A stretch of DNA of 19,929 nucleotides from Arthrobacter sp. GTDB taxonomy: Bacteria > Actinomycetota > Actinomycetes > Actinomycetales > Micrococcaceae. The position numbers were made by a program, and so were the translations under genes. The notes beneath the pieces were generated by a model. The model had not been told where the DNA came from. It saw only the letters and a list, made by a program, of their open reading frames with translations, and ran no database searches. Of this stretch, positions 6,806-13,603 are shown piece after piece; positions within the stretch are counted from its first letter, which is position 1; every line of letters starts with the position of its first letter. The stretch is from positions 1 through 19,929 of the forward strand of contig JAPSIT010000027.1 in NCBI GenBank assembly GCA_031178585.1. The letters run 5' to 3'.

Positions 6806-7390
6806 GTGACAGTGGACAGCAAGCGGCAGGTTACCGGGTCTTTTGAGCGTGTGGCCCGCACCGAATACGGCTACAACGCCAGGCAGGTGGACCACTTCCT
6901 GCAGCGGGCCCGCGTTACCCTCGAGACACCCGAGGCTGCCGCCCACCCCGTGAAAAGCTTCGACGTCCGCGCAGTGTCCTTCGATCCGGTCAAGGGCGGC
7001 TACTCGGCCACTGCCGTGGATGCCGCACTGGACCGCCTCGAGGATGCCTTCGCCCGCCGTGAGCGGGACGAACTCATCGCCGCACAGGGGGAAGAGGCGT
7101 GGCTGCGCCAGATCGGGCAGCTTTCCGCCACCCTGCGCGGCCGCCTTCACCGGCCCGACGGCGAACGGTTCCGCCGCCCGGCGAAGAAGAAGACCCGCAG
7201 CTACAACATCAAGGATGTGGACAGGCTGTGCGTCGACCTTATCGGGTACCTCGAAGAAGACAGGCCGCTCAGCGTCGACAACGTGCGCAGGGCCGTGTTC
7301 CGTCCGGCCGTGGGCCAGGCCGGCTACGAGGAAACCCAGGTGGACGCGTTCCTGGACCGCGTCGTCGAACTCATGGCCGCCATCGACTGA
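6806..7390 (+). CDS. DivIVA-domain repeat protein
   Basis: The 194-residue soluble protein is built from three copies of a short DivIVA-type motif: YGYNARQVDHFLQRA (N-terminal), GGYSATAVDAALDRLEDAF (middle) and AGYEETQVDAFLDRVVEL (C-terminal). In DivIVA/Wag31 this motif starts the curved-membrane-binding N-domain. The long coiled coil of true DivIVA is missing, so this is not the polar growth organiser itself. Actinobacterial DivIVA-repeat proteins are known, but their role is not settled; a link to cell pole or division is inference. Start: GTG at 6806, 7 bases after AAGGA. A TTG at 6791 in the same frame has no ribosome-binding site. It follows cdsA after 58 bases and probably belongs to its transcript. 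Confidence 0.88.
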   Translation: MTVDSKRQVTGSFERVARTEYGYNARQVDHFLQRARVTLETPEAAAHPVKSFDVRAVSFDPVKGGYSATAVDAALDRLEDAFARRERDELIAAQGEEAWLRQIGQLSATLRGRLHRPDGERFRRPAKKKTRSYNIKDVDRLCVDLIGYLEEDRPLSVDNVRRAVFRPAVGQAGYEETQVDAFLDRVVELMAAID

Positions 7391-7413
7391 GCCGCCATCG
7401 GCCGAGCCGGCTC

Positions 7414-7434
7414 GCCGGAAAGCACGGTTCCGGC
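7414..7434. terminator. Bidirectional hairpin between convergent genes
   Basis: GCCGGAA-AGCACGG-TTCCGGC is a perfect 7-bp stem with a 7-base loop between the divIVA-repeat gene and the convergent symporter gene. Another palindrome, GAGCCGGCTC, lies just before it at 7404-7413. There is no clear T-run on either side, so efficiency is uncertain. Confidence 0.45.
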
Positions 7435-7444
7435 AAAGCCTGCC

Positions 7445-8908
7445 TCACCGGCCCGTGGCCAGCGGCCTCTCCGGAGTATGGAGGCGCGTCATCACCTTGG
7501 TAATGGTGCGGGGAATCCGGGATTTGGTGGCGCGGGACGTGAGGACCATGACCGCGAAGGCCGCCGGTACTGTCCACGCCGCGGGCTGCGCCAGCCAGAC
7601 GGGTGTGCCGGCACCGAGGGCAGCGCCCGCCACCATCGCGCCGCCGCAGAGCAGGCCGCCGGTTACCATCCCGGCGATGGCCCCGGCGTCGGTAAGCCCC
7701 CGCCACCAGATGCCCAGCAGCAGCACCGGACAGATGGTGGATGCCGTGAACGCGAACACCAGTCCCACGCTGCCGGCCAGCGCCAGTGTGTCGGTCATGA
7801 ACGCCACCGCCAGTGGAACCGCAGCGGAAACCAGCGCGGCGAGCCGGAAGCCGCGCACGCTGCCGCCGAGTACGTCTTGGCTGATGACGCCGGCCAGCGA
7901 GACCACAAGACCTGACGTCGTCGAGAGGAAAGCGGCAAAGGCGCCCGCCACCACGAACGCGGACAGCAGTTCTCCGGCCGGTCCGCCGATGAGCCGTCCC
8001 GGCAGCAGCAGGACCAGTGCGTCGGCCTGGCCGGCCTGGGCAAGGCCGGGCGCAAACATCCGCCCCACGAGCCCGTAAGCGGTGGGGAAGAGGTAAAAGA
8101 CCGAGAGCAGGCCGAGAACTATCAGCGTGGTTCTGCGGGCTGACTGTCCGTCCGGGTTGGTGTAAAAGCGGACCAGCACGTGGGGCAGCCCGAGCGTTCC
8201 GAAGAGCAGGGCGACCAGCAGCGAGATGTTCTGGTACGGTCCCGCAGGCGGCAGACCGGTGGGATTGGCGGCCGCGGCGGCCACAGCCGGGGCGCTGTTG
8301 TCGGAGAGGACCAGGAGGATGAAGATCAGCGGCACGGCCAGCGCTGTGAGCTTGAGCCAGTACTGGAAGGCCTGCACGAAGGTGATAGAGCGCATCCCGC
8401 CGGCCACCACGGTCAGGACGACCACCACCACGACGGCGGTGGAACCCACCCACGAGGGCAGGCCCGTCGTCGTCCGGATGGTGAGCGCGGCGCCGTGGAG
8501 CTGGGGCACGATATAGAGCCAGCCCACGACCACCACCGCAAGGCTGGTGACCAGGCGGGCGGCGCGGGAATCCAGCCGGGCTTCGGTGAAGTCCGGGATG
8601 GTGTAGGCCCCCGAGCGCCGGAGCGGGGCTGCCACGAACAGCAGGAGCATCAGGTAACCGGCCGTGTAGCCCACGGGGAACCACAGTGCATCCGTGCCCG
8701 AAAGCAGGATGAGCCCGGCCACGCCCAGGAAGCTTGCGGCGGAGAGGTACTCGCCGCCGATCGCCGAGGCGTTCCACCAGGGCGGAACGGTGCGCGAGGC
8801 CACATAGAAGTCGCCGGTGGTGCGGGAGATCCTGAGTCCGTAGAACCCGATGACAGCCGTGGCCACGGTGACGGCGGCAAAGGCGGTGATTCCTACTGCA
8901 GGGTTCAC
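7445..8908 (-). CDS. Sodium:solute symporter (SSS), monocarboxylate/acetate type, second copy
   Basis: This integral membrane protein of the SSS family has about 13 hydrophobic segments and probably brings in a carboxylate with a cation. SSS marks are FYVASRTVPPWWNASAIGGEYLSAASFLG near the N-terminus and LPHVLVRFYTN in the middle, the latter shared with the ActP/MctC acetate-pyruvate branch. It is shorter than the copy at 11821 and diverged from it. The start is uncertain. GTG at 8908 lies 8 bases after the DUF485 stop and gives 487 residues; TTG at 8944 or GTG at 8938 would overlap the upstream gene and lack a Shine-Dalgarno. It is last in the operon histidine kinase - LytTR regulator - DUF485 - symporter, so it is probably made together with the sensor. 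Confidence 0.88.
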   Translation of the reverse strand: MNPAVGITAFAAVTVATAVIGFYGLRISRTTGDFYVASRTVPPWWNASAIGGEYLSAASFLGVAGLILLSGTDALWFPVGYTAGYLMLLLFVAAPLRRSGAYTIPDFTEARLDSRAARLVTSLAVVVVGWLYIVPQLHGAALTIRTTTGLPSWVGSTAVVVVVVLTVVAGGMRSITFVQAFQYWLKLTALAVPLIFILLVLSDNSAPAVAAAAANPTGLPPAGPYQNISLLVALLFGTLGLPHVLVRFYTNPDGQSARRTTLIVLGLLSVFYLFPTAYGLVGRMFAPGLAQAGQADALVLLLPGRLIGGPAGELLSAFVVAGAFAAFLSTTSGLVVSLAGVISQDVLGGSVRGFRLAALVSAAVPLAVAFMTDTLALAGSVGLVFAFTASTICPVLLLGIWWRGLTDAGAIAGMVTGGLLCGGAMVAGAALGAGTPVWLAQPAAWTVPAAFAVMVLTSRATKSRIPRTITKVMTRLHTPERPLATGR

Positions 8909-8915
8909 CGTTCCG

Positions 8916-9278
8916 TCACCGGTCCCCGCCCAGGTCACGGGCAAGATCGCGGTAGCGGGCCTCGTTCCGGGCGGCGCTTCGGATATAGAGCCAGGCGCTG
9001 ATCCCTGTTACGGGGTAGATCCCGGCGCCGAGCAGCAGCCAGTCAAAGGGGATGCCGGCCACGGTCGACTCTGCCAGTCCCGGAAACGCCGCCAGCAGGA
9101 GCGGAAAGGCACCCACTATCAGCACGAATCCTCCCGCCACCACCAGGGCCAGCCTGAGCTGTGAGCGGATCAGCGAGCGGACGAAGACCTGGCCCACGGC
9201 TGATTCCTCCGCTGTCCCACGGAACTCGACGGCGGGGCGCGCCACCGATCGGGGTGCTGTCACCCGGACCCGTGTCAC
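8916..9278 (-). CDS. DUF485-like two-TM membrane protein, symporter partner
   Basis: The 120-residue protein has two membrane segments (about 41-65 and 77-98) with basic flanks and a charged C-tail. Genes of this DUF485 (YjcH-like) type sit directly before ActP/MctC symporters in many bacteria; their exact role is not known and may be assembly or stability of the transporter. The N-tail (~35 residues) is longer and more basic than in the paralogue at 11429. Start: GTG at 9278, overlapping the response-regulator stop by 4 bases (GTGA), so it is translationally coupled to it. The family call rests on size, topology and position rather than a strong motif. Confidence 0.75.
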   Translation of the reverse strand: MTRVRVTAPRSVARPAVEFRGTAEESAVGQVFVRSLIRSQLRLALVVAGGFVLIVGAFPLLLAAFPGLAESTVAGIPFDWLLLGAGIYPVTGISAWLYIRSAARNEARYRDLARDLGGDR

Positions 9279-9994
9279 GCCTGCGGCCTGATCCGGGTGG
9301 CTTCGAGCTTCTCCCGCACCGACGGAAGATGGCGGCGGCTGATCGGCAGTTCGGCAGCTTCCACCATGACGCTGGGCCGGGCGGCGCCCAGCTTAAGGTG
9401 CGTGACATGGGACAGGGCAACCAGGTATGAACGGTGGATGCGGATGAAGCCTGCGTCCGCCCACTGCTGTTCGAGGTCGGCCAGGGGAACGCGGATCAGG
9501 TAGCTGGCGTCTGCTGTATGGAGCCGGGCGTAGTCACCCTGCGCCTGGACGTAGGTGACGTCGTCGCGCCTGATCATCCTGGTGGTGCCGCCCTGGTCCA
9601 CGGTGATCATCTCGGGCGCGTCGGCGCCGTCGCGGATCAGTTCACTGATCCGTCCCACGGAGCGGGCCAGCCGCTCAGCGCGCACCGGTTTAAGAAGGTA
9701 ATCCACGGCTGCCAGCTCGAACGCTTCGAGAGCGCAGTCCTCGTCCGCGGTGACAAACACGACGGCGGGCGGGCGGCTGCTGCGGGAGATGACCCGCGCG
9801 ATGTCGAGGCCTGAGACAGCGGGCATATGGATATCAAGGAACACGGCATCCACCGCTTCGGTCTCCAGTGCGCGCAACGCTTCATTTCCTGATGAAGCCC
9901 GGTGGATGGCGCCGATGCGCTCATCTTTGCCCAGCAAAAAGGCGAGTTCTTCGATGGCGGGCAGCTCGTCGTCGGCGACGAGGACGTTAATCAT
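9275..9994 (-). CDS. LytTR-family response regulator
   Basis: The 239-residue cytoplasmic regulator has a receiver domain at 1-120: acidic pocket D8/D9, phospho-acceptor D54 in VFLDIHMP, T82 and K102 in LLKPVRAERL. A LytTR DNA-binding domain lies at about 138-235, with FIRIHRSYLVALSHV as hallmark. LytTR proteins bind two 9-bp direct repeats about 12 bp apart; such a site is present at 11282-11311. The partner kinase is just upstream (79-base gap) and a DUF485-symporter pair is just downstream with a 4-base overlap. Start: ATG at 9994; the best Shine-Dalgarno, GGAGG, is unusually far (13 bases) and part of an AGGTTAACCT palindrome. Confidence 0.95.
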   Translation of the reverse strand: MINVLVADDELPAIEELAFLLGKDERIGAIHRASSGNEALRALETEAVDAVFLDIHMPAVSGLDIARVISRSSRPPAVVFVTADEDCALEAFELAAVDYLLKPVRAERLARSVGRISELIRDGADAPEMITVDQGGTTRMIRRDDVTYVQAQGDYARLHTADASYLIRVPLADLEQQWADAGFIRIHRSYLVALSHVTHLKLGAARPSVMVEAAELPISRRHLPSVREKLEATRIRPQA

Positions 9995-10073
9995 GGTTCA
10001 AGGTTAACCTCCGGGTCCCGTCCGCTCGCGCAGCGGCGTACCGGGCAGCAGCCGCACCCCTACACGGCGGGCG

Positions 10074-11264
10074 TCAGGCGTCATGGCCCGGCTGGGATTT
10101 CGGGACCCGCATGGTGATCAGCGTCCCTTCCCCGGGGGCCGTCTCAATCACGAGGCCGTGGTCGTCACCGTAGACCTGGCGCAGGCGCGCATCAACGTTC
10201 CGCAGGCCCACGTGGTCCCCGTCCGCGTGCCCGGCGAGCAGGGACTGGAGCTGGACCGGATCCATGCCCACGCCGTCGTCCTCGATGGTGACCTCGGCGA
10301 AGGCGCCCGAATCGTTGGCAGCGATGGTGATGTGCCCCGGTCCTTCCTTTGCTTCCAGGCCGTGCCGTACGGCGTTTTCCACGAGCGGCTGCACGCTCAG
10401 GAACGGAATGACGGTGCTCAGCACCTCCGGCGCGATCCGCAGGCTCACCTGCACGCGGTCGCCGAAGCGGGCCCGTTCCAGCAGGAGGTACCGGTCGATG
10501 CACCGCAGTTCCTCGGCCAGGGTGGTGAACTCGCCGTGCCGCCGGAAGGAATAGCGCGTGAAGTCAGCAAACTCCACCACGAGCTCACGCGCCCTGGCGG
10601 GGTCCGTATTGATGAAGGAGGCGATGGCGTTCAGGGAGTTGTAGATGAAGTGCGGACTGATCTGGGCCCGCAGCGCGCGTACCTCCGCCTCCATCAGGAG
10701 CGTCCGCGATGCATCGAGTTCGGCGAGCTCCACCTGTGCCGCCACCCAGTCCGCCACTTCACCCGTGGCCCGGACCAGGCCGGCGCCGGCGGACGGCGCG
10801 AACGCAGCCACCACCCCCACCACCCGGGAGCCTGCCCGGATCGGGGCAATCACGGCGGATGCAACACGTCCCACGCCAAGGGCAGGGATCTGTCCCGCAT
10901 CAATCACCTGGGTCCGCCCGCCCGCAAGGACGTCGGCCGCCAGGTCCATCAACCGGGGTTTAAGCTCCTCCGCCGCGCCATCCCACGCCAGCACTCCCGA
11001 GACATCCGTGATGGCCAGCGCGTCGCATCCCAGCAGGCCACGCAGCTGGCGGCTTGCCTTCGCCGCACCGGCCGGGTTCAGTCCCGTCCGCAGGTGCTGG
11101 CCGGCCTTGGAAGCCGCGTGCAGTGTGTTGTAGGTGGCGCGTTCCGCGTCGGTGCCCAGCTCACGGAAGGACTTGAGCACCTTGAGTCCAACGCCGACGA
11201 CGACGGCAATCGCCAGGGCGATGAGCGCTATGGCTGCCGCGGAATAGAGAGGGGAATCCGGCAT
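10074..11264 (-). CDS. Sensor histidine kinase, LytS/YehU type
   Basis: The 396-residue kinase has one N-terminal membrane anchor (about 8-30), a GAF-like sensor region (about 70-160, with VIAPIRAGSRVVGVVAAF), then the His_kinase domain typical of LytTR partners. The phospho-acceptor is H205 in QISPHFIYNSLNAI. The ATP-binding domain shows N297 in VENAVRHGLE, DDGVGM (329-334) and GLRNVDARL (353-361). It lacks the multi-TM sensor domain of LytS and BtsS, so the signal is probably cytosolic, or comes through the neighbouring transporters. Expected action is phosphotransfer to D54 of the regulator encoded next. It starts 164 bases from the divergent DUF485-symporter operon. Confidence 0.94.
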   Translation of the reverse strand: MPDSPLYSAAAIALIALAIAVVVGVGLKVLKSFRELGTDAERATYNTLHAASKAGQHLRTGLNPAGAAKASRQLRGLLGCDALAITDVSGVLAWDGAAEELKPRLMDLAADVLAGGRTQVIDAGQIPALGVGRVASAVIAPIRAGSRVVGVVAAFAPSAGAGLVRATGEVADWVAAQVELAELDASRTLLMEAEVRALRAQISPHFIYNSLNAIASFINTDPARARELVVEFADFTRYSFRRHGEFTTLAEELRCIDRYLLLERARFGDRVQVSLRIAPEVLSTVIPFLSVQPLVENAVRHGLEAKEGPGHITIAANDSGAFAEVTIEDDGVGMDPVQLQSLLAGHADGDHVGLRNVDARLRQVYGDDHGLVIETAPGEGTLITMRVPKSQPGHDA

Positions 11265-11281
11265 GTTGACCAGCGTAGCCT

Positions 11282-11311
11282 GCCGTTTATCGCAGCATCA
11301 CAACCGCTAAG
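11282..11311. promoter_or_regulatory. LytTR-type direct-repeat binding site
   Basis: Two 9-base repeats, GCCGTTTAT (11282-11290) and ACCGCTAAG (11303-11311), are separated by exactly 12 bases. Against the LytTR consensus [TA][AC][CA]GTTN[AG][TG] each half matches 8 of 9 positions by eye. The site is 18 bases before the kinase start and about 118 before the divergent DUF485 start, suited to self-control and activation of the symporter operon. Confidence 0.6.
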
Positions 11312-11358
11312 CGACGGCGGCACCCAAAACACTGGAACGGGACGCGCGGACAGAGCAC

Positions 11359-11374
11359 AGTGATGGGAGTCACA
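11359..11374. promoter_or_regulatory. CRP/GlxR-like site before the DUF485-symporter operon
   Basis: AGTGA-TGGGAG-TCACA matches the CRP/GlxR pattern TGTGA-N6-TCACA at 9 of 10 arm positions. It lies 55 bases before the DUF485 start codon, near the expected promoter. It would fit carbon-source control of a monocarboxylate transporter. Confidence 0.45.
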
Positions 11375-11428
11375 CTGGCGGTGGAATGCGCGGTCGGTGT
11401 GGGAGATCAGTCTCAACGAGGAGGAACG

Positions 11429-11824
11429 ATGGGTAATGATGCCCGCACCCCGGACGTCGCGGCGTCCGCGGACTTCGAAGAAGTCCAAGCCACCGAACAG
11501 TTCAAGGAACTGCGCAAGCGCCACCGCAGTTTTGTATTTCCCATGGCCATCGCCTTCCTGCTCTGGTACTTCGCCTACATCATCCTGGCGGCCTATGCGG
11601 TGGACTTCATGTCCACCAAGGTGTGGGGCAACATCAATATCGCCATCATCATGGGGCTGCTGCAGGTCGTGACCACCTTCGCCATTACAAGCTGGTACGT
11701 CAGCTACTCCAACAGGCGCCTGGACCCGATTGCCGCAAGTATCCGCCACGGCATTGAAGGCCACGAATTCGACAAGACGGGCACAGAAGCGACCGGTAGC
11801 GCAACGGGGGGAGCAGCCAAATGA
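11429..11824 (+). CDS. DUF485 family membrane protein
   Basis: The 131-residue protein has two membrane helices (about 35-57 and 69-91) joined by a short loop, with the conserved basic entry FKELRKRHRSFVFP and exit WYVSYSNRRLDPIA typical of the family (E. coli YjcH, encoded next to ActP). Start: ATG at 11429 behind AGGAGGA, close to the ideal ribosome-binding site; an upstream in-frame ATG at 11360 lacks one and would overlap the CRP-like site. The stop overlaps the symporter start by 4 bases (ATGA), so expression is coupled. It is probably an accessory subunit of the transporter; this is inferred from conserved pairing. Confidence 0.93.
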   Translation: MGNDARTPDVAASADFEEVQATEQFKELRKRHRSFVFPMAIAFLLWYFAYIILAAYAVDFMSTKVWGNINIAIIMGLLQVVTTFAITSWYVSYSNRRLDPIAASIRHGIEGHEFDKTGTEATGSATGGAAK

Positions 11825-13437
11825 TCAATATTCCAGCAGCGGTGGACGTCGCCGCACTCCAGGAAACAACCCTCCTTAACATGGGCATCTTCGGCCTGTT
11901 CGTCGCGGTCACCATGGTGATCGTCCTGCGGGCCAGCCGGAACAACAAGACGGCCGCGGACTACTACGCGGCTGGCCGGTCCTTCACCGGATCGCAGAAC
12001 GGCACCGCCATCGCCGGCGACTACCTGTCAGCTGCCTCCTTCCTGGGCATCACTGGGGCCATCGCCATCAACGGCTATGACGGCTTCATGTATTCCATCG
12101 GGTTCCTCGTTGCCTGGCTCGTGGCACTCCTGCTCGTAGCCGAACTCCTCCGTAACACCGGCAAGTTCACCATGGCGGACGTGCTGTCCTTCCGGCTCAA
12201 GCAGCGCCCGGTCCGCATCGCCGCCGCCATCTCCACCCTTGCCGTCTGCTTCTTCTACCTCCTGGCGCAGATGGCCGGCGCCGGCGCCCTGATCTCCCTG
12301 CTGCTCGGCATCAGCGACTGGGGCGGCCAGGCGCTCGTGATCATCGTCGTGGGCGCGCTGATGATCATGTATGTCCTGATCGGCGGCATGAAGGGCACCA
12401 CCTGGGTGCAGATCATCAAGGCCGTCCTGCTGATCGCCGGTGCGGGCGTTATGACGCTCTGGGTCCTGGCCATCTACGGCTTCAACCTCTCCAGCCTGCT
12501 CGGTGCCGCGGTGGAGACCGCCAACAATCCCGCGGTTCTAAACCCGGGCCTGCAGTACGGCAAGACCGAAGCCTCGAAGCTGGACTTCATGTCGCTCGGC
12601 CTGGCCCTGGTGCTCGGCACGGCCGCCCTGCCGCACGTTCTCATGCGTTTCTACACGGTGCCCACCGCGAAGGAAGCCCGGAAGTCGGTGGTGTGGTCCA
12701 TCTGGCTGATCGGACTGTTCTACCTTTTCACGCTGGTCCTCGGCTACGGCGCCGGTGCACTCGTGGGGGCGGACACCATCAAGGCAGCTCCTGGCGGCGT
12801 CAACTCGGCGGCTCCGCTGCTGGCCTTCTACCTCGGCGGCCCGCTGCTGCTGGGCTTCATCTCGGCGGTGGCTTTCGCCACGATCCTCGCCGTGGTGGCC
12901 GGCCTGACCATCACGGCCGCGGCCTCCTTCGCGCACGACATCTACGCCAGCGTGATCGCCAAGGGCAAGGCCGATGCTGACACTGAGGTCAAGGTCGCCC
13001 GGCGGACCGTTTTGGTCATCGGTGTCCTGGCTATCCTCGGCGGCATCCTCGCCAACGGCCAGAACGTGGCCTTCCTGGTGGCACTTGCCTTCGCCGTCGC
13101 TGCCTCCGCGAACCTCCCCACGATCATCTACTCGCTGTTCTGGCGGAGGTTCACCACCCAGGGCGCCATCTGGAGCATGTACGGAGGCCTGGCCTCGGCC
13201 ATCCTGCTGATCGTGTTCTCGCCGGTCGTCTCGGGTTCGGCGACATCCATGATCCCGGGAGCCAACTTCACCATTTTCCCGCTCAGCAACCCGGGCATCG
13301 TCTCCATTCCGCTGGCGTTCTTCCTCGGATGGCTTGGCACCGTTCTGGACAAGCAGCGGGAGGACACCGTCAAGCAGGCCGAGATGGAAGTCCGCTCACT
13401 GACCGGCGTCGGCGCTGAGAAGGCCGTCGAGCACTAA
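11821..13437 (+). CDS. actP: Cation/acetate symporter, ActP/MctC-like
   Basis: The 538-residue SSS-family transporter with about 13 membrane segments is expected to import acetate, pyruvate or propionate with a cation. Marks are DYYAAGRSFTGSQNGTAIAG, GDYLSAASFLGITG, GGMKGTTWVQIIKA and LPHVLMRFYTVP, all characteristic of ActP and of MctC of Corynebacterium. It is coupled to the DUF485 gene by an ATGA overlap. The promoter region is shared with the divergent LytS-type kinase, and it carries a LytTR-type and a CRP-like site. The C-terminus is a charged cytoplasmic tail. Substrate among short monocarboxylates cannot be fixed from sequence. Confidence 0.95.
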   Translation: MINIPAAVDVAALQETTLLNMGIFGLFVAVTMVIVLRASRNNKTAADYYAAGRSFTGSQNGTAIAGDYLSAASFLGITGAIAINGYDGFMYSIGFLVAWLVALLLVAELLRNTGKFTMADVLSFRLKQRPVRIAAAISTLAVCFFYLLAQMAGAGALISLLLGISDWGGQALVIIVVGALMIMYVLIGGMKGTTWVQIIKAVLLIAGAGVMTLWVLAIYGFNLSSLLGAAVETANNPAVLNPGLQYGKTEASKLDFMSLGLALVLGTAALPHVLMRFYTVPTAKEARKSVVWSIWLIGLFYLFTLVLGYGAGALVGADTIKAAPGGVNSAAPLLAFYLGGPLLLGFISAVAFATILAVVAGLTITAAASFAHDIYASVIAKGKADADTEVKVARRTVLVIGVLAILGGILANGQNVAFLVALAFAVAASANLPTIIYSLFWRRFTTQGAIWSMYGGLASAILLIVFSPVVSGSATSMIPGANFTIFPLSNPGIVSIPLAFFLGWLGTVLDKQREDTVKQAEMEVRSLTGVGAEKAVEH

Positions 13438-13448
13438 TCGCCGGTGCT

Positions 13449-13508
13449 GTGTTTGCCGGCAAGCATGACAAACGGCAAACACGGCAAACACGGCAAGCAC
13501 GGCAGAAG
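13449..13508 (+). repeat. 9-bp tandem repeats with alternative hairpins after the symporter gene
   Basis: The unit CGGCAAACA occurs at 13473-13481 and 13482-13490, CGGCAAGCA at 13491-13499 and again at 13457-13465, and a degenerate unit at 13500-13508. Just upstream, GTGTTTGCCG (13449-13458) is the exact complement of CGGCAAACAC, so it can pair with either of two tandem copies, and with a third through one G-U pair. No U-run follows, so terminator function is uncertain. The remaining bases to 13603 show nothing I recognise. Confidence 0.7.
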
Positions 13509-13603
13509 TCCCTGCTCACTCCAGGACGGAGTCACTTAAAGCTGGATTCACTCCAAGCCCGAGTGTGCAGGGGCTTCTCACTGCCCGGGATCGCAGTCCG
13601 GCT

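Noticed and set aside
8180..9001. 273-codon plus-strand frame opposite the second symporter
   Set aside because: Translation is Gly/His/Arg-rich without hydrophobic or domain structure. The minus strand codes a clear SSS transporter.
10083..11363. 426-codon plus-strand frame opposite the sensor kinase
   Set aside because: Longer than the kinase, but no domain can be seen, whereas the minus strand shows all kinase motifs.
13473..13508. Possible CRISPR-like repeats after the symporter gene
   Set aside because: Units are 9 bp and contiguous with no spacers; this is a short tandem repeat.
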